Source of the DNA: Yponomeuta sedellus
Taxonomy: Eukaryota > Arthropoda > Insecta > Lepidoptera > Yponomeutidae
Length of the DNA stretch: 64,000 nt
Assembly: GCA_934045075.1 (NCBI GenBank)
Contig: OW203722.1
Location: forward strand, 20,994,986 to 21,058,985
Direction: 5' to 3'
How positions within the stretch are numbered: the first letter of the stretch is position 1; each line of letters begins with the position of its first letter. Below are positions 21,188 through 30,770 of the stretch, in pieces. Under the pieces are notes generated by a model, which saw only the letters and a program-made list of their open reading frames with translations, did no database searches and was not told the origin of the DNA. The translations under genes and the position numbers were made by a program.

Positions 21188-21690
21188 GAGAGTAATAACC
21201 GGAAACAGGGTCACCGCAATAACACACGCTCCTGCGATCAATTTAACAGGCCACGCCGAGTTAATTATAGCGCGAAAAGGGCCAGAGAATTAAATTATAC
21301 ATGGCCACTGTATGCTTTTGTGTCCTCAATGTGTATAAAATGCCTATCCGGCTGCGAAAAAAGTTTTATATTTAATTAAATTTTATTTGTAAATTATAGT
21401 TATTTATTTTTATTGCTTTATGTTACATTTTAGTTTAGTTATTAATTTAGTATCACTTTAGATGTTTTGTTTAAATAATTAGTTTTTTAATAATTAATAT
21501 ATATAAATTGTAAGTTGTAAAAAAATATTTAATTGTTTTTAGTAATAAAACCGCAACATATACTATCTTTTTATACATAATTATAGAAGGATAGAATATT
21601 CTTTGTAGTATGTACACCAAAAATAACATAGGAGACTAAAGCAATAACATAATTCCGTACAATTGGAGGCCTACTTTTTGTTACTGTAAT
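21188..21690. other. AT-rich, no gene recognised
   Basis: A long T/A-rich stretch with no supported frame. Confidence 0.4.
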
Positions 21691-21850
21691 TTATTTGTAC
21701 AATAAAGAATATTCTACCTACTTATTCTCATTGGTAACGCCAAGTTAAAAAAAAATTAAATCATTTTGCTAAAGATTTTCTGTACGACTAAAACTTTTAA
21801 AGTATTATCTCTGGGAGAGGCCCTTGTCCAGCAGTGGGACAAAAACATAG
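21691..21850 (+). repeat. Retroelement 3'-end traces
   Basis: ACAATAAAGAATATTCT at about 21699 is a polyadenylation-type end that recurs inverted at 50.26 kb. GGCCCTTGTCCAGCAGTGGG near 21820 resembles an RTE 3' end. Confidence 0.4.
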
Positions 21851-21873
21851 AGAAACGTAATGTTTCCTATATA

Positions 21874-22170
21874 TTACTTGTCAAAAAGGAAATCGAGTCA
21901 CGTGGTACAAAACCTCGCTGAACAGATAGGGCGAAAACTTTGACGTCACATGGTTCTTGTAACACCTACTGTATGACGAAATTCATCTTTATTTTAGTTA
22001 TCTCGCTAACTGTCAAAGTAATAATAAATTCCTTTCAACACGATCACTTAACCTGGTCCCAAACTAGAATACCCTGTACTATGGTTATCAGGCAAGGATA
22101 TCACATACAAGGAAATACGCCTAGACTGAGGCCATGTATACAAGTCTAAGTACGTTCTAAGTTTTTTTTG
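21874..22170 (+). repeat. Direct repeat, copy 1 (period ~347 bp)
   Basis: Begins TTACTTGTCAAAAAGGAAATC, has AACTTTGACGTCAC, then CTGGTCCCAAACTAGAATACC and ATCAGGCAAGGATATCAC. Colinear with 22221-23040. Confidence 0.7.
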
Positions 22171-22481
22171 CGTACAAAAAAGTGTTATATAGTAACAAAA
22201 TAAATCATGTTTGCAATAAATTACCTGTCAAAAAGGAAATCTAGTCACGTGGTACAAAACCTCGCTAGAGATGGGGCGAAAACTTTGACGTCACGTGGTG
22301 CTTGTAACGTCTAATAATGTTTGACGAATCTATTTTTATATCATTGAACAGTTATCTCGTTAAATTTCAAATTAATCAAAATAAGTGATCGTGTTGAATT
22401 GCAATTCAACACGATTACTTATTCTGGTCCCAAACTATAATACCCTGTACTATGGTTATCAGGCAAGGATATCACAAACAA

Positions 22482-22685
22482 GATATCCTTAAAAACCTAT
22501 TTAGAGACTAAAAATTCCACCTATACCGGGACTCGAACCCGCGACCTCTGGCTAGCCGTGCCAGCGCTCTCCCAACTGAGCCAATGGGCGACTACCCGGC
22601 ATCAGTGAAATTTCGAACCTCTTTACAATACTCTCTGTATTACGTACTGGCAGCGACATCTGGTTGAAGTAATTGATAATCATAC
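22482..22685 (-). mobile_element. Family A SINE, truncated
   Basis: Left end and minus core 22518-22589 with the spacer through GGCAGCGACATCTGG; tail missing. Core divergence (CACCTATACCGGGACTCG) suggests an older copy. Confidence 0.75.
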
Positions 22686-22770
22686 CATACTATACTGAAG
22701 CCATGTATTCCACTCAAAGTACGTCATTCTAAGTATTTTTTTGTGTATAATAAAGTGATAAACAGTAAGA

Positions 22771-22966
22771 AAAACTGTTTTATACGGATTTTACTCGTTT
22801 ATTTTAAATTTTTACAATTTTCCTACGTTGTGGCACATTTTCAGGTACCGTGGTCTCGGAAGACTGAAAGACTCGGAAGTCTTCCGAGACCACGGCACCT
22901 GAAAAAGTGCAAAAACGTCTTGAAAATGTAAAATAAACGAGTAAAATCCATATAAAAACAGTTTTT
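22771..22966. mobile_element. Foldback element with ~90-bp arms
   Basis: AAAACTGTTTTATACGG at the left and its complement at 22947-22964 begin the arms. The centre is CGGAAGACTGAAAGACTCGG, between GTGGTCTCGGAAG and CTTCCGAGACCAC. The arms nearly touch, so the sequence folds end to end. Confidence 0.75.
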
Positions 22967-23040
22967 ATTATGTCTAGTGCTCGTGTTAACTTTAGAAAAT
23001 GTTATAGAGTATCCAAATAAAGCGTGTTTGCAATAAAAAT

Positions 23041-23311
23041 GGTTCCTTTAATGTCGAGTCAGCACTAAATGTAACATTCATTCATCTAGAATCGTCTTTG
23101 CAGGTGAATTCTCAGATTTATCATTGCCTTAACGTAGCATGTAAGGTATAATACGATCTTACCGCGAAGACTGTAAGTCAAATAATAACAGCCCTATTCT
23201 CAAACTCGCACCTACAATATTAACATCCCTTGTAATGCGTTTAACCCTTTGGCTCCTATTCACACAAAGGGGATAAGACGGGCTGCTCTAGAAATGCAAG
23301 GTGTCGAGAAA
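23041..23311. other. No gene recognised
   Basis: No supported frame or repeat. Confidence 0.35.
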
Positions 23312-23545
23312 CGGCCTCGGTCGCGCAGCGGTTTGGCACGCTGACTGTACAACCGAATGTCTCGGGTTCGATCCCCGGCCGGGTCAAACTAGGAAACTAA
23401 CTTTTCTAGTTTGTCTCGGGTCTTGGATGTTATTTATTGTATTAAATCTATCGTTGAGTTAGCACCTAACACAAGTCAATTAGTTGTACTTAGTATAGGG
23501 CTAACGAGATCTGTGTAATATGTTCATGAATATTTTATTTTATAA
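23312..23545 (+). mobile_element. Family C SINE
   Basis: Same order as 10260-10495: head with GCGCAGCGGTTTGGC and GGTTCGATCC, then TCAAACTAGGAAACTAAC, the TTGGATGTTATTTATTG body and the GGGCTAACGAGATCTG tail. Confidence 0.75.
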
Positions 23546-23634
23546 AGACAGTTGATGTTCCACAGAGTTTTTAAATCTATCCACATCATCATCATCATAA
23601 TATATTATGTTTATGCTCTCAATTTTTTTTACGT

Positions 23635-23830
23635 AGCCTCTATGTTTGTGTCCTACTGCTGGGCAAAGGCCTCCCCCAATTCAGTCCAGAGTTTTCTGTC
23701 CTGGGCCACCTCAGACCACTCCAGCAGATGTTCGTAGAGATCATCTCTCCACAGTCTTCTAGGCCAGCCTTGATTTCGATGTCCGTCGTGCAGCACCCAC
23801 TCACCCACCAATCCCACCTATTTGGCAAGC
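23635..23830 (-). pseudogene. RTE-type ORF C-terminal fragment
   Basis: On the minus strand it reads a GWPRRLWRDDLYEHL.EWSEVAQDR-like stretch followed by LWTELGEAFAQQ and a stop. This matches the usual C-terminus of RTE-clade reverse transcriptase ORFs. Frameshifts are likely; the domain core is absent. Confidence 0.6.
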
Positions 23831-23894
23831 TCCTAATTACCTATTTTTATTTTGCCAGCCTCATTTGTAAGCTGATGACTCCTCAATAAATAAT

Positions 23895-24045
23895 CAGCTG
23901 TGTCAGTCCACTACTGGACATAGGCCTCTCCCAAGACAGGCCACTGAGCCCTCGTGGCGTGTCTTGCGCTCTTCTCTTCCAGTCACTGCCTAACACTTTA
24001 AGAATGTCTTCTATCCACGTCCATCCCCTTTATGTTTTGTTAAAA
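23895..24045 (-). pseudogene. Second RTE-like 3' fragment
   Basis: CCACTACTGGACATAGGCC, CAGTCACTGCCTAACAC and ATCCACGTCCATCCCC are typical of another RTE-type 3' end in minus orientation. No intact frame. Confidence 0.45.
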
Positions 24046-24060
24046 GATATCAAATACGTA

Positions 24061-24271
24061 ATCATCATCATCGTCAGGCTATATTAGTCCACTGCTGGAC
24101 ATAGCCCACCCCTAAAGAGCGCAATTCTTCCCGCGGGTGTCGTAAAAGGCGACTAAGGGACACAAACCGGGGGGTGGGCAGCAGCGCCCCCTGCAGTACA
24201 ATTCCACCGAACTGCGATCCCCAACCCGCATGCCCAGCGTGGGGATTATGGGCACTACCCCGTATGATAGC
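24061..24271. mobile_element. Family G, chimeric inverted copy
   Basis: Minus-strand 3' end (24061-24122, ATC/TCG tail then CAGGCTATATTAGTCC) is fused to plus-strand 5' part (24123-24271, starting ATTCTTCCCGCGGG). The order is what inversion during target-primed insertion would give. The plus part stops before the 3' end. Confidence 0.65.
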
Positions 24272-25208
24272 AAATACGTAAACTCATGCCTATATCCCCA
24301 AGGGTAGACAAAGTCCCATAGGCCAGCGCTTGGCATATGTCGTCGCAAATGTCGAATGTTGTCTATTCACGTCTAGCCCCGGTTAGCTTTTTTGAGAGAT
24401 ATCGGATACGTAATATCATTGTAGACTTTTAGTCCGGATTTACTTACGGGTGTTGTTATATCGGAAAAGTCCGACCAGGTTTCGCTCCGATTCGCAGAGC
24501 TTAATCATGGTGAGCAGAGACGGAGCTCGCGTCGTCGGTTGCTTGTCTCACACTACGGGCAAGCGCGCGGCACGTAATATCATGCCTATATCCCCCAGGG
24601 TAGACAGATACCCCATGTGCCAGCATATGTCACAGAAAAACACATTTGAATTTGTTTAAGCCTTATTATATCTGCGAGCACGCGTGGTAATTATGCCCAT
24701 ATTCTCTCTCCAAGAGACGGCCAGTGGCCTGCAATGACACTTTTGTAGACTACATAAAAATAAGTATTGCAGTATAACTTATCCACAGAATCAATACCGG
24801 AAGGCAGTGTATTTCAGCCCTTTACGAATCTGATTATCTCGATCGCGCAAGAATAAGTAGCCAGGCTCATCACGCCACGGTCGGTGCCGGCGTCAAATTA
24901 GATTCCCTGAGTTATACAAAGCCTTATTGGCTGAGACTACCTACGGACCCTCTTGATTAATTCCCGACGTTAGTCGGTCACATTATACTTCATACACAGC
25001 GACGGATAATGTGTGGGCAATTTATCAGTGGCGGTGTTTTTGGCTAATATTTGATTTCATATTGTAATCAAATATTATGGGGTAGCTAAACCTAAGAAAA
25101 GAGCGCAATTTATACCTACTTCTTTATACGAGGTAAGCTAAGTGATCTTACATAGGGTGTTTTTAGTGCATGAATAGGGTCTATGACTAACGCTAGTGGC
25201 ATTTTTCT
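24272..25208. other. No gene; short repeat traces
   Basis: A family H trace (TTATGCCCATATTCTCTCTCC) lies at 24690-24740. Paired blocks at about 24285-24330 and 24580-24630 share CATGCCTATATCCC and GGGTAGACA words. No coding region is supported. Confidence 0.4.
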
Positions 25209-25428
25209 GAGCGGTTCCGTGCTTTGCAAGGCGCGTTAAGTAGTTGGTGCCGCCGTCGATAGATGGTAGTTCTTAAGCCATGTCAGAGTAAGAGTAAGAT
25301 CAGAGTAAGATCAGAGTAAGACCAGCCACTAGTCTTGCAAGCCGCCACCAATCCAAACTTGGCCCCCGTATGGTTTATACCTTCTTTAGGAAAGAGACCC
25401 GTGCCTCTTGGTGGTGACATAATGGGTT
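25209..25428 (+). mobile_element. Family E SINE, degenerate 3' part
   Basis: Follows family E from GAGCGGTTCCGTGCTTTGC to GAAAGAGACCCGTGCC. A small AGAGTAAGATC triplication near 25285-25320 is inserted. The 5S-like head is missing. Confidence 0.55.
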
Positions 25429-25559
25429 GATGGTGATGAAGCTAACTGCGAAGAGAAAGGCCACGGAGAAGCTATGTGGGTGAAATTAAAGAGAAGGTAG
25501 ATATTGCACATAAGACTGTAAAAGAACTGGCAGTGGCCGGAGTGCATGTATGGTTATTA

Positions 25560-25939
25560 GCCGCGTACTGATTGAGCGAGCAGCCTCGCGAGGCTGCCTC
25601 GCGAGGCAAATCCTCGGTCGGTCAAGACGCACGCGCTGCCTCGCCCGAGCGTGCCGCGGCCCGAGCCGAGCGTTGTCGGTTTTTGTCGATGCTCAAAGGC
25701 ACCTCAGTACGTTTGCCGCGCTCACTCAAGACGGTAGTGTTTTGCCTCGCTTATTCGTTGCGTGTTAGTTATTCGACTTCAAGTTAAACGGAGCGTTGAT
25801 GCTCATGTGGCTCGGCCTTGCCGCTCGAGGCAGTCTCGGATTAGAAAACTTACAGACCGAGGCCGCCTCGCGCGGCATGCGTACTGTGGCAAATGTCCGA
25901 GGCAGCCTCGCGAGGCTGCTCGCTCAATCAGTACGCGGC
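25560..25939. mobile_element. GC-rich MITE with ~45-bp terminal inverted repeats
   Basis: 380 bp with perfect long ends (GCCGCGTACTGATTGAGCG and complement, continuing through GAGCAGCCTCGCGAGGCTGC). TA flanks both ends (25558-25559 and 25940-25941), consistent with a Tc1/mariner-like TSD, though the palindromic ATTA/TAAT edge makes the boundary ambiguous. Interior is far richer in G+C and CpG than its surroundings and has short frames only. Confidence 0.75.
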
Positions 25940-25947
25940 TAATGCAG

Positions 25948-26120
25948 CCTGGTTGTGTCCCACTGTTGAGCACAGGCCTTCTCTCAGACAGACAGACAGG
26001 GTATGGGCTTAACCACCACGCGTGGCCACAGCGGATAGGCAATTTCAAACGCTGAGGGATGTAAACATTTTAGACCCTCAGGTTTCCTCACGTTTTTGTG
26101 TTCCTCACGTGTTAGCGAGG
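25948..26120 (-). mobile_element. Family H SINE
   Basis: On the minus strand it has the GTGAGGAAACCTGAGGGTC central block, GCCTATCCGCTGTGGCC and the CTGTCTGTCTGAGAG segment, ending GTGGGACACAACC. It starts right beside the MITE above. Confidence 0.55.
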
Positions 26121-26735
26121 GGTATTGCTACTTTAATTTACGTTTAGGATGCCGTACGTTAATACCGCAATGACTCCAGATTTGTAAGAAATTTTTAATT
26201 TTCTTTACTATAACTAACATATGGTTATACCTGTTATGTAACATTTCTCTTTACAGCTATCTGTGGAAACTTGTATTGACTGTCTTTTTTTATATCTGCT
26301 TGGTAATATTATGTTTGTTTAGTCACCAGTTTTACTAAATATCAAATAAACAGCTAAGAAAATTGTGTTCATATGTACTACACTGTGTTTAGTTAACTTA
26401 ACCAAAAAAACAAATACACAACTTACTAGCTTATTTCAATATGTTTCAAGAGAAATTAATTTAAATTTTGCTTATACCACAATTGAAACAGTCTAAAAAT
26501 TATACCCCAATTAAGTTTCATTACAGCACTGGTTCACTGTCATTTGAGTATCTGACAGTGAAGTCATAATTTGCATCGCATAATGAATGTTATGTGAAGC
26601 TCTACAGTAGCAATTTATTGTCAAACTCGTATGGAACACACTCAAAGGCCCGTTTTTCGGCAAAGACCCGTTTTGGTTTAGCGTTAGGCCCAGAATATTT
26701 GGTATACAAGATAAAATAATTATACTATTTTTATT
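26121..26735. other. AT-rich, no gene recognised
   Basis: The TACAGCTATCTGTGG segment (26250-26320) is related to 19500-19570. Nothing else is named. Confidence 0.4.
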
Positions 26736-26777
26736 TTTAATTTTTTATCCGTGCCAGCGCTCTACCAATTGAGATGA

Positions 26778-27198
26778 AATATTAGTAGGATGTTGTGAAA
26801 TTAATTCCAGAATCACTTGCATGCATCCGGAATGTTCTTGAATTAGATAGAGAATTATGCTGATTCCTGGAGGTACCTATATAAATTTATTTACTTCAGC
26901 AGTCAGCGCCAGCAAAGGCGTGATTGTCACTTCACTAAGAGAACACACTCTGTGGACACACGTGTCCACTGATCACATCAGAACAGCAGGAACATTTTAA
27001 GAAGTGAAAGAAATTTTTCAAGAAGCTAATCAACACTAAGCACTTAATATAGTGCTCATAATAGTGTTCCTGGCTGGGAGCAAAAAAAAATGCCCAGGTC
27101 TTGGATGTTTACATGTTTGTGATGTCGTTGTTTCTGGTTCCCACGACACAGGGTATCCTAGTGTGGGCCAGACGCAATGTATGTGCTTGTAAATGTTA
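26778..27198 (+). repeat. Long inverted repeat 2, left arm
   Basis: Matches 28476-28900 in reverse complement. From the left it contains an LTR-like region starting TGTTGTGAA at about 26790, with a TATATAAATTTATT TATA-like box near 26878 and CTTCAGCAGTCAGC just after. It runs to AGTGCTCATAATAGTG and is then joined to a cut family B SINE at 27069. A BEL/Pao-like LTR is possible but not proven. A family A scrap (26745-26774) lies just outside. Confidence 0.75.
27069..27198 (+). mobile_element. Family B SINE, 5'-truncated, in inverted repeat
   Basis: Begins in the T-arm (CTGGCTGGGAGC), then A run and body to TGCTTGTAAATGTTA. Its mirror partner at 28476-28610 is cut at the same head position. 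Confidence 0.7.
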
Positions 27199-27321
27199 CA
27201 AGCACGCTTGGGCTGGGCATTGATGAGTGAGTCAGTCAGTCAGGACTTTAAATTTTATTTATATAGATAGATTATTCCGAAAATCTAAACACTAAAGAAG
27301 ATCCTTACATTATTTTATCTT

Positions 27322-27417
27322 TAAAAACCTATTTAGAGGCTAAAAATTTCACCCATGCCGGGATTCGAACCCGCAACCTCTGGCTATCCGTGCTAGCGCT
27401 CTACCAATTGAGCTCAA
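27322..27417 (-). mobile_element. Family A SINE, left-end fragment
   Basis: Left end and most of a minus core (27350-27416, CGTGCTAGCGCTC variant). It breaks at AATTGAGCTCAATG and is followed at once by a family E fragment, so the junction is a rearrangement. Confidence 0.7.
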
Positions 27418-27418
27418 T

Positions 27419-27582
27419 GCACCAACGGCTTAACGTGCCTTGCGAAGCACGGAAGCGCTCGGAAACATGCCACTAGCGGTAGTGGACGGTCACTCATCCT
27501 GCACCTGACCGCGCCTGTTGTTGCTTAACTCAAGTGATTGATTCGAATCACTCGGTTCCGCTAGGCGACGCCACGAGCGCTT
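27419..27582 (-). mobile_element. Family E SINE, 5S-like head
   Basis: The minus strand has the full 5S-like part (GAGTTAAGCAACAACAGG, GCAGGATGAGTGACCGTCC) through to GCCGTTGGTG; the 3' half is missing. Confidence 0.7.
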
Positions 27583-28038
27583 GTCCTCTGTGGTAAAATA
27601 CTAAATTTAAATCCATTGTCCTACTCATCCAGTACACGCCATTGAAATCATCCATTCTTCTTATTAGCGTGTCTATGGCAAGCCATCGTAGTGAAAGGAT
27701 TTACCAATTAGCGTAAGGGACCAGTGTGCGCCAAACGTACGGGCTCAGTGAGTATGTCGTTCGGGAAGGCTTCATTGAAATCATCCATTAATTCAGTCAG
27801 AAGTTATTCCCAATTGGTGTTGCTACTAATTAAGGGTTAAATTCTGTAAGGGACAGTAGGACATCGCCCGCTAGTGGTGCCTTAATTACGCATATCGAAT
27901 CAAGACGCCTCTATGGCGCTGTCAGCGACAATCATTCATCTGTGGAAGTTTCTCATTTGCGACGCGGTCGGCTGCCGCACTGGTAAACCTAGGACAGTAT
28001 GCACAATCTATCTATGTATAGATCCTACTAGATCCTAA
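27583..28038. other. No gene recognised
   Basis: Single-copy-looking sequence; no supported frame. Confidence 0.35.
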
Positions 28039-28370
28039 AGCGCTCTCGGCCTGGTGTAACCAAGTGATTGGAATCAATCACTTTGGTTAAGCAACAACAG
28101 GCGCGGTCAAATGCTGGATGTATGACCATCCCGTGACTACCGCTAGTGGCATGTTAAGCTGTTGGTGCCGGTTGTCATTAATGGCAGTCGTTAATCCATG
28201 TCAAAGGCCTTATGGGCGGCTTGATAACTTCTGACAGTAAGGCCCGCCACTGTCTTTCAATCCTCCACCAAACCGGACTTGGCCCCAGTGGTGGAGTATA
28301 GCCTTACTATCCTGCCGGGACGGGACCAGTGCCCCAACAGTGTAGGCATACTAAGGGTTGATATCAATAA
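28039..28370 (+). mobile_element. Family E SINE
   Basis: Head CGCTCTCGGCCTGGTG..AACCAAGTGATTGG, then AACAACAGGCGCGGTC, and the 3' end ACTAAGGGTTGATATC. About 30 bp are missing near 28150 (between CTAGTGGCATG and TTAAGC) compared with other copies. Confidence 0.75.
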
Positions 28371-28400
28371 ATCCTACAAATTTTGGAACTAAACCTTTTA

Positions 28401-28480
28401 TAACATAACATAACGTAACGTAACGTAACGTATCGTAACGTAACGAAACGTAACGTAACGTAACGTAACGTAACGTAACA
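28401..28480 (+). repeat. (TAACG)n microsatellite, SINE tail
   Basis: Pentanucleotide run with a few TAACA and TATCG variants. It directly continues the 3' tail of the minus-strand family B copy to its right, whose usual tail is TTATG/TTACG. Confidence 0.8.
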
Positions 28481-28900
28481 TTTACATACAAGCACATACA
28501 TTGCGTCTGGCCCATACTAGGATACCCTGTGTCGTGGGAACCAGAAACAACGACATCACAAACATGTAAACATCCAAGACCTGGGCATTTTTTTTTTGTT
28601 CCCAGCCGGGAACACTATTATGAGCACTATATTAAGTGCTTAGTGTTGATTAGCGTCTTGCAAAATTTCTTTCACTTCTTAAAATGTTCCTGCTGTTCTG
28701 ATGTGATCAGTGGACACGTGTGTCCACAGAGTGTGTTCTCTTAGTGAAGTGACAATCAGGCCTTTGCTGGCGCTGACTGCTGAAGTAAATAAATTTATAT
28801 AGGTACCTCCAGGAATCAGCATAATTCTCTATCTAATTCAAGAACATTCCGGATGCATGCAAGTGATTCTGGAATATATTCACAACATCCTACTAATATT
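28476..28900 (-). repeat. Long inverted repeat 2, right arm
   Basis: Reverse complement of 26778-27198 with minor differences (for example GAATATATTCC against GAAATTAATTCC). The truncated B SINE is at 28476-28610. The outer edge CCTACTAATATTATAAAAGCGAAAG, in two parts, resembles a Helitron-like start. Confidence 0.75.
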
Positions 28901-29381
28901 ATAAAAGCGAAAGGTGAAATGAATGTGTTCGCGCGAGAATCGATCGCGCGACGTAATCATGAATCTGTGGTCATTCGTTCATTATTCTGTCGTTCCGGTG
29001 CCGTCGCTCGTGCCGCTCGCTCGCTACTAATTTTATCCAGCCATCTGCATACACATTCGCACTGTGACATACGCGCGTGATAAGTGCTCGAATTCTCGTG
29101 AAGCATTTGCAAAGCATTTGGTGACCAAGAAACTTTATCAGCTCAAAGAACAATATATTGACAATATTAGACTATAAGTGAACAGTGCAGGAGTGTTCTC
29201 CGTGCGCTGGACGCATCAGCTCATCCATCACCGCTCATCATCTGCCCAACAGCTAAAGCGAGCCATCATCCACCATCACCAAGTAAGTCCGTTCACTTCA
29301 CCTCCCATTCCGCTCTCTCAACCAGCCCATCGTGAGGTAGACCTAGCCGACACTGGCTAACTACCAGAATGTATATTTGTT
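28901..29381 (+). other. Possible retroelement leader, no frame
   Basis: CpG-rich start (CGATCGCGCGACG), then GCATTTGGTGACCAAGAAAC and CCATCACCAAGTAAGT, a good splice-donor-like word. With the LTR-like arm just upstream, this could be the leader of an LTR retrotransposon, but no protein frame supports it. Confidence 0.25.
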
Positions 29382-29500
29382 TAAAAACCTATTTAGAGGC
29401 TAAAAATTTCACCCATGCCGGGATTCGAACCCGCAACCTCTGGCTATCCGTGCCAGCGCTCTACCAATTGAGCTAATGGGCAACTCACCGGCATCAGTAT
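29382..29500 (-). mobile_element. Family A SINE, truncated
   Basis: Left end and minus core 29410-29481 (last bases changed to ATGGGCAAC), ending at GGCATCAGTATATTT. Spacer and tail missing. Confidence 0.75.
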
Positions 29501-30076
29501 ATTTATATATTTGTTATTTATTTTGTATATTTGTTACTTAATCACGTTAGAGCTCCCAAACAGATTGGGTCATCCCAATTTCTATGTCAATTGGGCCATC
29601 TACTCGTATGTCTCTGCTACATTTCATAAGAGACATCCCACTGGCTTGACCTCAGAAGGGCTTGACTAACAGACCACCTACTGTGCAGTGGTTTCAAAGG
29701 GGCTATTTTCAAATTCACCATTGTTTCGTGCCGATCGACGCTTAGAGGGGTAGATTAAGGTGTGTTCGAATGTGTGTGTGTGCTGATTGATGACTTTTGA
29801 TAATCGGTCGTCTGTGAATCGAGCGCGTAAAGTGAAAATTGAGGGAAATAGTTTGGATCGTTTCTGATTTGATCGTTTCTGAGTTGAAACGTTGCCTGAT
29901 TGTCTGTATCAGACCATCAGTCTATTTGTATTTATGTCCCTATTGTTTTTATTGACTTTGTTGCTTTTTGTTTTCAAGCGTTCATTTGTCACGTTCACCT
30001 CGACCGAAAAATTTTATAAACATAAATAGTAGTTACTGATTTTTAAATAAGACAGTACATAAATTTGGTACTAGTT
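29501..30076. other. No gene recognised
   Basis: No supported frame or repeat; a short GTGTGTGTGTG run near 29770. Confidence 0.35.
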
Positions 30077-30089
30077 GAGCTTTTTATTC

Positions 30090-30455
30090 GCTCGTGGCCT
30101 AGCCGAACCGAGTGATTGGAATCAATCACTTGAGTTAAGCAACAACAGGCGCGGTCAGGTGCAGGATGGGTGACCGTCCCGTGACTACAGCTAGTGGCAT
30201 TTTTTCCGAGCGCTTTCGTGCTTCGCAAGGCACGTTAAGCCGTTGGTGCCGGCTGTCATGTAATGGCAGTCGTTAAGCCATGTCAAAGGCCTTATGGGCG
30301 GCCTGATAACTTCTGAGAGTAAGGCCCGCCACTGCCTTACAATCCTCCGCCAACCCGGACCTGGCCCCCGTGGTGGAGTATGGCCTACCTTCCTGCCTTG
30401 CAGGAAGAGACCCGTGCCCCAGTAGTGGGGACATACAAGGGTTGATATCGATATC
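30090..30455 (+). mobile_element. Family E (5S-derived) SINE, full length with TSD
   Basis: 366 bp, TSD GAGCTTTTTATTC at 30077-30089 and 30456-30468. The first about 100 bp align by eye with insect 5S rRNA: AACCGAGTGATTGG, GAGTTAAGCAACAACAGG against ATTAAGCAGCGTCGGG, then GCGCGGTC and GGATGGGTGACCGTC (box C-like). The 3' part ends ACATACAAGGGTTGATATCG with a simple ATCG tail. It is the reference copy for the family here. Confidence 0.9.
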
Positions 30456-30542
30456 GAGCTTTTTATTCAAGATTTTAATTAATATGATTGCTAAAATTAC
30501 AGATCAATTTATTATATATTCCTGTCAGTTAGGCTTTAGATA

Positions 30543-30768
30543 CAGTCTGTAAGCTTTTAGAATATACTTCGGGCTCTGGAGTAGGCTTCGGTTTATTGCC
30601 AAAAGCACATGAGTGTAATACTACTTCCTACTCTGTATAAAACTATTCTTCATTAATTTGAAAAGTTATGTAAATTAAGTGTCATATTAGTTCCGATATT
30701 TTTATTACACGAATATATCCGATTCTATCCGATAGTAGCCGAGGTATATTCTAAAAGCTGACAAACTG
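30543..30768. mobile_element. Mariner-like MITE with TA TSD
   Basis: Inverted ends CAGTCTGTAAGCTTTTAG and CTAAAAGCTGACAAACTG (about 32 bp with several mismatches, continuing through AATATAC) are flanked by TA at 30541-30542 and 30769-30770. Non-coding interior of about 160 bp. Confidence 0.75.
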
Positions 30769-30770
30769 TA

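Larger units (their letters stand above)
22221..23040 (+). repeat. Direct repeat, copy 2, interrupted twice
   Basis: Starts TTACCTGTCAAAAAGGAAATC and follows copy 1 until GATATCACAAACAAG. A family A fragment (22482-22685) and a foldback (22771-22966) then interrupt it before the matching GTTTGCAATAAA end. The internal pair TGTTGAATTGCAATTCAACA near 22398 is a perfect palindrome. Confidence 0.6.

Noticed and set aside
30090..30200. 5S-like sequence as a true 5S rRNA gene
   Set aside because: Only part of the 5S sequence is alignable, with many changes in the stems, and it continues into the SINE body with a TSD around the whole.
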